Source of the DNA: an uncultured Fibrobacter sp.
GTDB taxonomy: Bacteria; Fibrobacterota; Fibrobacteria; Fibrobacterales; Fibrobacteraceae
Assembly (NCBI RefSeq): GCF_900316465.1
Contig: NZ_ONDD01000004.1
Span: 75,787 to 139,786 of the forward strand
Length of the DNA stretch: 64,000 nt
Direction: 5' to 3'
Below, one piece after another: positions 1 to 7,560 of this stretch. The notes under the pieces were generated by a model, which was not told the origin of the DNA, did not search any database, and saw only the letters and a program-made list of their open reading frames with translations. Positions within the stretch are counted from its first letter, which is position 1; each line of letters opens with the position of its first letter. Both the position numbers and the translations under genes were made by a program.

Positions 1-1
1 G

Positions 2-913
2 GTCAAGGAAGAAAGCGAGAACCTTCCCGAGCTTTTTAAGGAAATTGTTGCTGCCATCGAGCCGACAGGCTTTACCTTCGAGGTCATCGTCATTGATGAC
101 GGTAGCCGTGACAATACCTGGGAAGTGGTGGAGTCTTTGTCCAAGGAGTATTCTTTTGTCCGAGCTTTCCGCTTCCAGTTCAACTGCGGTAAGGCGGCCG
201 GACTAGCTTTTGGATTCTCCAAGGCTCGCGGCCGCTACGTCGCCACTTTGGATGGCGACTTGCAAGATGATCCGCTTGAAATCCCGAAGATGATCAAGAT
301 TCTCGAAGACGGCTACGACCTGGTTTCTGGCTGGAAGATCCGTCGCCTGGATCCTTGGCATAAGACTTGGCCCTCCAAGCTCTTTAACTTGACGGTTTCG
401 ATTGTGTGCGGTCAGCGCTTGCACGACTTTAACTGCGGTATTAAGGCATATCGCAGTTCCGTGGTGCGCTTTATTCACCTGTACGGCGATTACCACCGCT
501 TTATTCCAGTGATGGCCAAATGGCAGGGTTTCCGCATTACCGAAATGCCGGTGGCTCACCGCGCCCGTATTCATGGTGTTTCCAAGTACGGCGTGTCCCG
601 CCTGGTATCTGGATTCCTGGATCTGGTTTCCTTGATGTTCATGCGCAGCTTTGCCTCGAAGCCGCTCCATTTCTTTGGACTCTTGGGCCTTATCTTTATG
701 CTCGTCGGTTTCGGCATCTCGGGCTATTTCGGCTATGAATGGTTCCAGACAGGCGCTCTCCATGTGCGTCCGCTTCTTTTGGCAGGCGGATTCTCGCTGG
801 TGATGGGCGTGCAGTTCATTTCGCTTGGTCTTTTGGGCGAAATGATGAACGGAAGCAAGAAACAGAGCTATCCGGTGGCCGAATCGATACGTGAAATTGT
901 AGATTTGAGTTAG
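2..913 (+). CDS. GT2 glycosyltransferase (polyprenyl-phosphate sugar transferase type), 5' end missing
   Basis: The open frame runs in from the left edge, so the start is outside; 303 residues are visible. It has the GT2 nucleotide-sugar motifs: IDDGS near visible residue 34 and LDGDLQDDP near residue 83. The C-terminus carries two membrane helices (PLHFFGLLGLIFMLVGFGIS, then LLLAGGFSLVMGVQFISLGL). This is the layout of GtrB/ArnC/DPM-like enzymes that transfer a sugar from an NDP-sugar to a polyprenyl phosphate on the cytoplasmic face of the inner membrane. The next gene, another DPM-like GT2, follows after 14 bases, so both probably act in one surface-glycan or glycoprotein pathway. The family is clear; the sugar cannot be told. 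Confidence 0.9.
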   Translation, partial: VKEESENLPELFKEIVAAIEPTGFTFEVIVIDDGSRDNTWEVVESLSKEYSFVRAFRFQFNCGKAAGLAFGFSKARGRYVATLDGDLQDDPLEIPKMIKILEDGYDLVSGWKIRRLDPWHKTWPSKLFNLTVSIVCGQRLHDFNCGIKAYRSSVVRFIHLYGDYHRFIPVMAKWQGFRITEMPVAHRARIHGVSKYGVSRLVSGFLDLVSLMFMRSFASKPLHFFGLLGLIFMLVGFGISGYFGYEWFQTGALHVRPLLLAGGFSLVMGVQFISLGLLGEMMNGSKKQSYPVAESIREIVDLS

Positions 914-927
914 GAGAAAGTTGGTTT

Positions 928-1641
928 ATGGCGTACCCTAAAAGTCTTGTAATTGTTCCGACTTATAATGAGAAAGAAAATATCATGCTCATTATGTCGG
1001 CTATTTTGGAACAGAACGAATGCTTGGAAATCCTGGTGGTTGACGATGGCAGTCCCGATGGTACGGGCGACATGGTCGAAGAAGAAACCAAGAAGAATCC
1101 GCGCGTTCACTTGATTCGCCGCAAGGGCAAAATGGGGCTTGGCTCCGCCTATGTGACTGGTTTTAAGTGGGCTCTCGAACGCGATTACGAACGCGTGTTC
1201 GAAATGGATGCCGACTTTAGCCACGCTCCGACCGACCTGAACCGTTTTTTGGAAACGGCCGAAGATGCCGATCTCGTACTCGGTAGCCGCTACCAGAATC
1301 ACCGCATTAGTGTGGTGAACTGGGATTTGCGCCGCCTTATTCTGAGCTACGGTGCAAACGTTTACACCCGCATTGTGACGGGACTCCCGATTAGCGATGC
1401 TACGGGTGGTTTCAAGTGCTTCCGTCGTGAAGCTCTGCAGGCTTTGAACCTCGACAAAATGAAGAGCGATGGTTACTGCTTCCAGATTGAAACGACTTTC
1501 AAAATTTGGAAAAAGGGTTTGCGAGTCAAGGAAATTCCTATCATCTTTACGGACCGTACTCGCGGTACATCCAAGATGAGTGGCGGTATTATTTCCGAAG
1601 CTTTCTTCTTGGTTCTTAAACTCCGCTTGGGACTCGCATAA
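928..1641 (+). CDS. polyprenol monophosphomannose synthase-like GT2 (DPM1 type)
   Basis: 237 residues, a single soluble GT2 domain. Visible motifs are VVDDGSPDGTGD (residues about 37-48), EMDADFSHAP (about 92-101) and FTDRTRGTSKMS near the C-terminus, a pattern typical of dolichyl/polyprenyl-phosphate mannosyl or glucosyl transferases. The family makes lipid-linked sugar donors at the inner leaflet of the cytoplasmic membrane. The ATG at 928 is preceded by AGGAG at about 912, overlapping the stop of the previous gene region. The lack of C-terminal membrane helices, unlike its upstream neighbour, fits the DPM1 subgroup. The sugar donor specificity (GDP-mannose against UDP-glucose) is not decidable here. 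Confidence 0.88.
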   Translation: MAYPKSLVIVPTYNEKENIMLIMSAILEQNECLEILVVDDGSPDGTGDMVEEETKKNPRVHLIRRKGKMGLGSAYVTGFKWALERDYERVFEMDADFSHAPTDLNRFLETAEDADLVLGSRYQNHRISVVNWDLRRLILSYGANVYTRIVTGLPISDATGGFKCFRREALQALNLDKMKSDGYCFQIETTFKIWKKGLRVKEIPIIFTDRTRGTSKMSGGIISEAFFLVLKLRLGLA

Positions 1642-1660
1642 TTTAAAATCCGAATTGCCT

Positions 1661-3358
1661 ATGTATTCTTGCTCCATTATCGTTATTGCGTACAACTCCT
1701 GTGACTTTATTCCGGCTTGCCTAAAGTCCGTTCGCGATGCGTGCGAAAATGTGGATGCACAGATTATTGTTCTTGATAACGGTTCTGTCTCGCCGATTCT
1801 ACCTGAAATCAAGGCTTATTTCCCCGAGGTTCTTTGGCTTGATTCCAAGGAAAACCTGGGATTCGGTAAGGGATGTAATCTTGCCGAAAAGCATGCGACC
1901 AAGCCGTATTTGTTCTTTATTAATCCCGATACGGTGGTGTCGCGTGATTCCTTTACCAAGGTGCTCGACTTTATGGAAGAACACCCGGAATCGGGTACGG
2001 TGGGTTGTCGTATTTTAAACGAAGATGGATCCATTCAATGGGCTTGCCGTCGATCTTTCCCGACGATTGTTTCTGCAGTGTCGAAGACGATTGGACTTGC
2101 TGCTCTTTTCCCGAAGAACAAGACTCTTGCAAGCTACAACATGACGTTTGCCGATCCCGACAAAATGATCGAGGTGGATGCCATCAGTGGTTCGTTCTTC
2201 TGCATCCGTCGTGAATTGTACGAATCTTTGGGCGGTTTTGACGAAGATTTCTTTATGTATGGCGAAGACTTGGATCTTTGCTTTAGAGCGAAAGCAGCTG
2301 GTTGCAAGAACTATTATACGCCTTCGACGAACATTCTGCATTTTAAGGGCCAAAGCTGCCGTACGCGTCGTTGGGGCTCTTATGTAGACTTCTACAAGGC
2401 GATGCTTATCTTTGTGAAAAAGCACAAGGACCTTTACTTTGTTCCGAACTTCCTCGTGTCATTCGGAATTCTTTTTGCGGCCTTTGTGGGAATGTTCTCG
2501 CGCTTGATTCCGAAGTTCTGGAAAATGTTCCTGGACCTGGGCGTCATTGCGATTTGGGCTTTCGCCTTCTTGGGTCGCGGCATTTCTGTCAGCCGTTCCT
2601 GTGCCGATATGAACTTGCAGGGGGATGCCGCTTCAGGGTGCATTAATTACGCCGTTGTTGTAAAGCATTCTATTTTGGATATTTCGCAGTTTGAAGATTG
2701 GTGGCTGGTCGGCTTGGTCCTGATCGTGAATATGGTGTTCCTTGTTTTCCGCGGAGAATATACGGTTTCAAGTCTCAAGGGCGATCGCTTGCTCCGTTAC
2801 TTGATTCCGCTGAATGTCCTTGCCGTGGGCGGCTACCTGGCGTTCCGCTATTTTACCCAGACCCCGATTGATATCGACGAAATCAGCCTGTTACCTTACG
2901 ATCCGCGCTGGATTGCGGTTGTCGCAAGTTCTAGCCTAGTTATTCCGTTTGCGCTTTTTGTCTGGAGACGCTTTGCGTTTTGGATAAACTATTTCTATCG
3001 AATCTTTGCCAAGAAACGCCATCGTTCCATTTTGCTTGGCGGTTCCGAAGATTCCCTGCAATCTTGGTTTGACCGTTACAATGTGATTCCGGGAATTGAA
3101 ATCCTTGGCTGTGTGAGTTCTGACCCGTCCAAGGTATCCGATGAAAACCGCCAGCATCTGCTGGGCGACCTTTCTTCGATGGAATCAATTTGCAATCGTA
3201 CCGGCTGTCGTGAACTTCTCGTGGTGTCCAATCTGTCGGGCTATCGCGAGCCTTTCGACATCAAATGGCTCGATAGTCTCGGTTTACGGGTGTTTTTGCT
3301 TATCGGAAACACCAAAATGGGCGATTTTGCCCTTGTAAACCTGAAATATTTGCACTAA
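1661..3358 (+). CDS. GT2 glycosyltransferase fused to phosphoglycosyltransferase-like membrane/Rossmann region
   Basis: 565 residues from the ATG at 1661. An upstream in-frame start at 1580 would overlap the preceding gene by 62 bases and is less likely. Residues 1 to about 250 are a rhamnosyltransferase-like GT2 domain (IVIAYNS, LDNGS, FINPDTVVS, GGFDEDFFMYGEDLDLCFR). About five hydrophobic segments follow. From about residue 450 comes a Rossmann-like segment (SILLGGSEDS, GIEILGCVSSDPSKV, LLGDLSSMESI, ELLVVSNLSG) resembling the CoA_binding_3 domain in front of WbaP/PglC-like sugar transferases. The catalytic bacterial sugar-transferase domain itself is absent. Probably an inner-membrane surface-polysaccharide enzyme. 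The GT2 call is firm; the C-terminal call is by motif resemblance. Confidence 0.85.
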   Translation: MYSCSIIVIAYNSCDFIPACLKSVRDACENVDAQIIVLDNGSVSPILPEIKAYFPEVLWLDSKENLGFGKGCNLAEKHATKPYLFFINPDTVVSRDSFTKVLDFMEEHPESGTVGCRILNEDGSIQWACRRSFPTIVSAVSKTIGLAALFPKNKTLASYNMTFADPDKMIEVDAISGSFFCIRRELYESLGGFDEDFFMYGEDLDLCFRAKAAGCKNYYTPSTNILHFKGQSCRTRRWGSYVDFYKAMLIFVKKHKDLYFVPNFLVSFGILFAAFVGMFSRLIPKFWKMFLDLGVIAIWAFAFLGRGISVSRSCADMNLQGDAASGCINYAVVVKHSILDISQFEDWWLVGLVLIVNMVFLVFRGEYTVSSLKGDRLLRYLIPLNVLAVGGYLAFRYFTQTPIDIDEISLLPYDPRWIAVVASSSLVIPFALFVWRRFAFWINYFYRIFAKKRHRSILLGGSEDSLQSWFDRYNVIPGIEILGCVSSDPSKVSDENRQHLLGDLSSMESICNRTGCRELLVVSNLSGYREPFDIKWLDSLGLRVFLLIGNTKMGDFALVNLKYLH

Positions 3359-3441
3359 AACATAAAATTCCTACATTTTCTTTACGCATTGCACAAAAAT
3401 TGAGTTATTTTTTTGTGTAAGTATTTGATTATTAAGGTTTT

Positions 3442-3687
3442 ATGTTCGATACGAATCTTTTGAATATTCTTTGCTGCCCTGAAACTAGGGGTAAGCTGAA
3501 ATTGGCGTCTGACGAATGCTTGGCCGCCTTGAACCAATCTATTTCTGCCGGCACGCTCAAGAATGTTGCCGGTGAAAAGGTGACAGAGCCTTTGACCGAG
3601 GCTCTTTCTACCGAGGACAATTCCAGGGTGTATCCGGTTCGCGAAGGAATCCCGGTTCTTTTGGCGGACGAAGCAATTTTGCTCTAA
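3442..3687 (+). CDS. Trm112-family small protein
   Basis: 81 residues. The N-terminal LLNILCCPETRGKL and the C-terminal YPVREGIPVLLADEA match the Trm112/YcaR (UPF0434) family, whose members are small zinc-ribbon-like proteins; Trm112 itself activates methyltransferases. Here one CCP pair is present but the second zinc Cys pair is not, as in many bacterial members. The middle is longer than in YcaR (about 60 residues). It sits between surface-glycan genes and the PilT operon, with its stop 9 bases before the next start, so it is probably co-transcribed with the acidic TPR gene. Its role in this organism is unknown. Confidence 0.75.
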   Translation: MFDTNLLNILCCPETRGKLKLASDECLAALNQSISAGTLKNVAGEKVTEPLTEALSTEDNSRVYPVREGIPVLLADEAILL

Positions 3688-3696
3688 GAGGTGTTT

Positions 3697-6366
3697 ATGG
3701 CGGTAACGTTGGAATCACTCAGAAAGTCTGTAGGCAAGAAAAACACCAATTCCATGGTGTTTGCATGGCTTGCAGATCTTGAACGCGTGGCAGGGGAGTT
3801 GGACAAGGCTCTCCAGAGAGTCGACGGCGGTCTCACGTTGTACCCGAACGATATTTCGGCAAGACTTGTACGCGCAAAGATTCTTACTCAACTCGAAGCA
3901 TACCAGCCTTGCGTTGAGGAATGTGAACGCATCATTGTGATGGATCCGTTCAACCTGGCTGCACAGCAGTTGATGGGCAATGCCTACGACAAGCTGGGTA
4001 TGCTTGCGGAGCGAAACGTCTGTTACCGTCGTTTGCACGACATGGACCCGCTGAATACCTTCTGGAAAGAAGAATACGACGTCGTGCTCGAAAGCACGGC
4101 TGCTGCAGCTGCCGTTGCTGCTGCCGGCGATACTGAATTTATCATGTCCGATAACACCCAGGAAATGGGTGGCGCGGCATCTCCGCTCAATATGTCGCTC
4201 AATGAAGAAGCTCCGGCTGAACCTGCGACCGCGGATGCTGGTGCGGGTGCATTTGAAATGCCTGCTACCGCAGATTCTATTGATTCTCCGATGGCTGAAG
4301 CGAATGGCGAAGAATCTGCTTCTGATGAAAGCATGGCAGACGATCCGTTTGCTTCTCTGGCTGCGATGCTTCCCAATGGCGATGCTGCCGAAGATTCTAC
4401 GATGGACGACCTGTCTGCATCGCTTGAATCAGCAATGGATTCCATTAAGACCGACGAGTCTGAAACCCTTGCCGAAGAATTCGGTGCTGAAGAAAACATT
4501 TCCAGTTCTGACGTGTCTTCTGCTCTGTCCGACATGTTCGGTCTGGATGATGATCTTGAACCCGAGGAAACGACCAGCGCAAGTCCGTTTGCAAAACCCG
4601 CTGCTCCTGCTTCGGATATTCCGGCTAGCATCGACGAGAACGCGCAGTCCAATGCCGCATCAATCTTTGAGTCGGCTTCTGTCGAAGACAAACCGCAAAG
4701 CATTGACGATGCCTTTGGCGATATCTTTGGCGAAGATGAGCTGCCTGAAGAAAAAACGGTTAATGAAGAAAGCGCAAGTGCGGAAACTTTGGAACCCGTC
4801 GACACTGAAGATTTCTCGACGAAGTCCATTGAATCGCTTGCCGAATCTCCGCTTGATGAAGGTATCGAAGACAAGGATGCTGATGAATCGTCCTTGTTTG
4901 AAAAGTCTGTCGAAGATAAACCGCAGAGCATCGATGATGCCTTTGGCGATATCTTTGGCGAAGACGAATTGCCCGAGGAATCTAGCGGTAGCGGTCTGTT
5001 TGAAAAGTCTGCCTCTGCTGACATGAATTTGACTGCCGACGCTCCTGCTGAAGAAGCCCCTGCGGCTGAAACTCCTGCCGCCGAAGCTCCTGTTGAAAAA
5101 GCTCCTGCAGCCGATGAACCGATGACGATTGATAGCGCGTTCGATTCCATTTTCGGCGAAGATGAACTTCCCGAAGAAAAGCCTGTAGAAAGCGCTGCGG
5201 CTCCTGCTGAAGAAGATGCATTCAAGCTTGACGACGAACCGGCTCTTGATGCTCCGGCTCTTGAATCTCCGATTGACAATCTCTTTGCAGACGATAAGCC
5301 GGCAACCGAAGAACCCTCTATTGATGACGCTCCGGCACTAGAGTCTCCGATTGATAATCTCTTTGCTGATGATGCTCCGGCTGAAACAGAGGAACTGGTT
5401 GCGGAAGCTCCTGCTGAAGAAACGCCTGCAGTTGAGGAAACTCCTGTTGTAGAACGTCCTTCTTCTGATAGCTCCTTTAGTGTAGACAGCGCCTTTGAAT
5501 CGATTTTCGGTGCAGACGATGACTTGCCCGAAGAAAAGCCTGTTGAACCTGCTGAAGTGCAGAACGCTGAACCGCAAGAGACGGTGTCACTTGAAGAACA
5601 AGTGAACCAGGCTGAAGCTGAACTTGAAATGCCGGAAACGAAGACCGAAGAAACGTCTGATCTTGCTCAGGAAATGGGCGGCGCCTTCGCTTCGATGTTC
5701 GGCAACACTGACGATGACTTGGATTTGCCTGAAGTCTCTGCTCCGGCAGCGGCTGACAGCCAAGAAGTGATTGAACAGGGCTTGACCGAAACTCCGGTTG
5801 AAGAAGCTTCTGAAAAGGCTCCGGAATCTGCTCAGGAAGCTCTTGAAGAAGATATCGACAAGTCTTTTGATAATTTGTTCGGAAAAGAAACCGAGTCTGA
5901 TTTGCCGGTTGAAGGCTCTGCTGCTTCGGCGGAATCTGTTGCTCAGCCGGAAGCTCCCGCTCAGGAAACTTCGGCCGCAGAACCTGCACAGGATCTTGAT
6001 TCCCTGGAATCGGAAGTCTCTGGCGCGTTCAAGGGCCTGTTTGACATGGATGATGATTCCTTGCCCGAAGAAACGACTCCTTCCAACAAGGGTGTCGATT
6101 TCTTGATGTCCGGTGATTCCGATGATGAAATTTCTGCTGGCCTGATTAATGACCCGGATGCTCCGCTTGATCGTGGCTCCCATGATTTGGATGAAAGCCT
6201 GAATACACGTACGCTTGCCGAAATTTATTTCGACCAGGGCTTGTATGGTAAGGCTCTCGAAATCTACAAGGACCTTGCTCAGAAGGAACCTGAAAACGAA
6301 GACATTGCGGCTAGACTTTCTGAAGTCGAAAAACTCTATAACGAAAAGTTTGGAGGTGAAGCCTAA
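3697..6366 (+). CDS. long acidic TPR protein with repeated short linear motif, upstream of PilT
   Basis: 889 residues from the ATG at 3697, preceded by AAGAGG; the GTG at 3691 is a weaker alternative. Residues 1 to about 130 form TPR-like helices. Residues about 140-810 are Asp/Glu/Pro/Ala-rich and look disordered. The last 60 residues form one more TPR-like unit (TLAEIYFDQGLYGKALEIYK). The disordered part holds at least eight variants of a short motif, hydrophobic-x-x-AF-x-x-IFG-acidic-x-LPEE, at 4516, 4681, 4909, 5128, 5482, 5674, 5854 and 6016, plus two SPIDNLFADD units. No signal peptide is seen, so it is likely cytoplasmic. It abuts pilT (1-base overlap), suggesting a role in type IV pilus assembly or polarity; FimV is a loose analogy only. 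Confidence 0.8.
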   Translation: MAVTLESLRKSVGKKNTNSMVFAWLADLERVAGELDKALQRVDGGLTLYPNDISARLVRAKILTQLEAYQPCVEECERIIVMDPFNLAAQQLMGNAYDKLGMLAERNVCYRRLHDMDPLNTFWKEEYDVVLESTAAAAAVAAAGDTEFIMSDNTQEMGGAASPLNMSLNEEAPAEPATADAGAGAFEMPATADSIDSPMAEANGEESASDESMADDPFASLAAMLPNGDAAEDSTMDDLSASLESAMDSIKTDESETLAEEFGAEENISSSDVSSALSDMFGLDDDLEPEETTSASPFAKPAAPASDIPASIDENAQSNAASIFESASVEDKPQSIDDAFGDIFGEDELPEEKTVNEESASAETLEPVDTEDFSTKSIESLAESPLDEGIEDKDADESSLFEKSVEDKPQSIDDAFGDIFGEDELPEESSGSGLFEKSASADMNLTADAPAEEAPAAETPAAEAPVEKAPAADEPMTIDSAFDSIFGEDELPEEKPVESAAAPAEEDAFKLDDEPALDAPALESPIDNLFADDKPATEEPSIDDAPALESPIDNLFADDAPAETEELVAEAPAEETPAVEETPVVERPSSDSSFSVDSAFESIFGADDDLPEEKPVEPAEVQNAEPQETVSLEEQVNQAEAELEMPETKTEETSDLAQEMGGAFASMFGNTDDDLDLPEVSAPAAADSQEVIEQGLTETPVEEASEKAPESAQEALEEDIDKSFDNLFGKETESDLPVEGSAASAESVAQPEAPAQETSAAEPAQDLDSLESEVSGAFKGLFDMDDDSLPEETTPSNKGVDFLMSGDSDDEISAGLINDPDAPLDRGSHDLDESLNTRTLAEIYFDQGLYGKALEIYKDLAQKEPENEDIAARLSEVEKLYNEKFGGEA
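4681..4752 (+). repeat. protein-level repeat, copy A
   Basis: Encodes a 24-residue unit beginning VEDKPQSIDDAFGDIFG and ending EDELPEE inside the acidic TPR protein. The copy at 4909-4980 encodes exactly the same 24 residues. Confidence 0.9.
4909..4980 (+). repeat. protein-level repeat, copy B
   Basis: Same 24-residue peptide as copy A. The two DNA copies differ at about nine codons, and all the differences are synonymous. Confidence 0.9.
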
Positions 6367-7484
6367 TGGCCGAACAGCAGCAACAACCGCAACTTCGTAT
6401 TGAAAAGCTCTTGCGCGAAATGGTGAATCGCGGTGCTTCTGACTTGCACTTGCGCGTAGGTGTTCCGCCTGTTTACCGTATTAACGGTGCCTTGCAGCGC
6501 CCCTTCGATATAAAGGTCGACGCATTGTTGATGGATTCCTTCTTGGATGATATCATGAACCGCGATCAAAAGCAACGCTTTGAAGCGAATAAGGAATGTG
6601 ACTTTGCCGTGGGCGCCCGCGACATGGGTCGTTTCCGTGTGAACGTGTTCCGCCAGCGTGGTTCTATCGCAGTTGTGATTCGTCACATTAAGGCAAAAAT
6701 TCCGGCATTCTCAGAACTTCATTTGCCTGAAATCATTCCCGAAATGGCTTTGACCAAGCGCGGTCTGATTCTCGTTACGGGTACGACTGGTTCGGGTAAG
6801 TCGACGACGCTCGCCGCCATGCTTAATTATATCAACCAGAAAGAAGCGACCAACATTATTACAGTTGAAGACCCGATCGAATACCTCTACAAAGATGAGA
6901 AGTCGATTATTTCGCAGCGTGAAATCGGCGTGGATACCAATTCCTACGCAAACGCCCTGCGTGCCGCGCTCCGTCAGGACCCGGATGTGCTTCTGGTGGG
7001 CGAAATTCGTGACCTTGAAACCATGCAGATTGCCTTGACCGCGGCCGATACGGGCCATATGGTGTTTGCTACGATTCATACCACGAATGCGACTGAAACG
7101 GTTCACCGTGTGCTTTCGATGTATCCGCCGCACCAGCACGACGAAATTCGCTTGCTGCTTTCTGAAGTGCTTGCCGGTATTATTTCGCTTCGCTTGTTGC
7201 CGACCAAGGATGGCAATGGCCGTGTGCCTGCTGCCGAAATTTTGGTGAATACGGCTGCCATCAAGGAATATATCAAGGACAAGGAAAAGAATGACTTGAT
7301 TGAACAGGCGATTGCCGAAGGTCATTTGCAGTATCACAGCCAGACGTTCGACCAGGCTCTTCTCAAGCTTTACGAAGAAGAAAAGATTTCTTTGGAAACA
7401 GCTATGAATGCAGCCACGAACCCCGATGACTTCGATCTTAAGATTCGCGGTATTTCGGGTACTTCCGAACGTACTTGGATGTAG
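6366..7484 (+). CDS. pilT: type IV pilus retraction ATPase PilT
   Basis: 372 residues, normal length for PilT. Seen: N-terminal ASDLHLRVGVPPVYRING, Walker A GTTGSGKSTT (about residues 137-146), Asp box (ITVEDPIEYL), Walker B VLLVGEIRDLETM, and His box HMVFATIHTTNA. PilT hexamers sit at the cytoplasmic base of the pilus and depolymerise pilin during retraction. The canonical AIRNLIRE sequence near the C-terminus is not obvious; the end reads DFDLKIRGISGTSERTWM. The start overlaps the stop of the acidic TPR gene by one base (TAATGG), indicating translational coupling. No other pilus genes are in the window. Confidence 0.95.
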   Translation: MAEQQQQPQLRIEKLLREMVNRGASDLHLRVGVPPVYRINGALQRPFDIKVDALLMDSFLDDIMNRDQKQRFEANKECDFAVGARDMGRFRVNVFRQRGSIAVVIRHIKAKIPAFSELHLPEIIPEMALTKRGLILVTGTTGSGKSTTLAAMLNYINQKEATNIITVEDPIEYLYKDEKSIISQREIGVDTNSYANALRAALRQDPDVLLVGEIRDLETMQIALTAADTGHMVFATIHTTNATETVHRVLSMYPPHQHDEIRLLLSEVLAGIISLRLLPTKDGNGRVPAAEILVNTAAIKEYIKDKEKNDLIEQAIAEGHLQYHSQTFDQALLKLYEEEKISLETAMNAATNPDDFDLKIRGISGTSERTWM

Positions 7485-7512
7485 TTGTTGCTCAAAAGCT
7501 TTTGCTTATATA

Positions 7513-7542
7513 AAAAGTCCTCCGCATTCGCGGAGGACTTTT
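7513..7542. terminator. bidirectional intrinsic terminator
   Basis: Perfect 13-base-pair stem (7513-7525 with 7530-7542) and an ATTC loop; A-rich on one side and T-rich on the other. It lies between the convergent pilT and the carbohydrate-binding lipoprotein gene, so it can serve both. Confidence 0.9.
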
Positions 7543-7560
7543 GGTGGATTAGGAGGAATT

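Noticed and set aside
1580..1660. Longer N-terminus for the GT2 fusion protein
   Set aside because: The extension overlaps the preceding gene by 62 bases and adds a sequence that no GT2 family member has; the ATG at 1661 places the GT2 motif at the N-terminus.
4023..5279. Ser/Ala-rich minus-strand frame opposite the acidic TPR gene
   Set aside because: The Ser runs are the complement of the repeated Glu/Ala/Pro codons of the real gene.
4516..6072. Regular repeats taken as a possible CRISPR or DNA tandem array
   Set aside because: Spacing is irregular, DNA copies diverge at synonymous sites and all units lie in one reading frame; it is a protein-level repeat.
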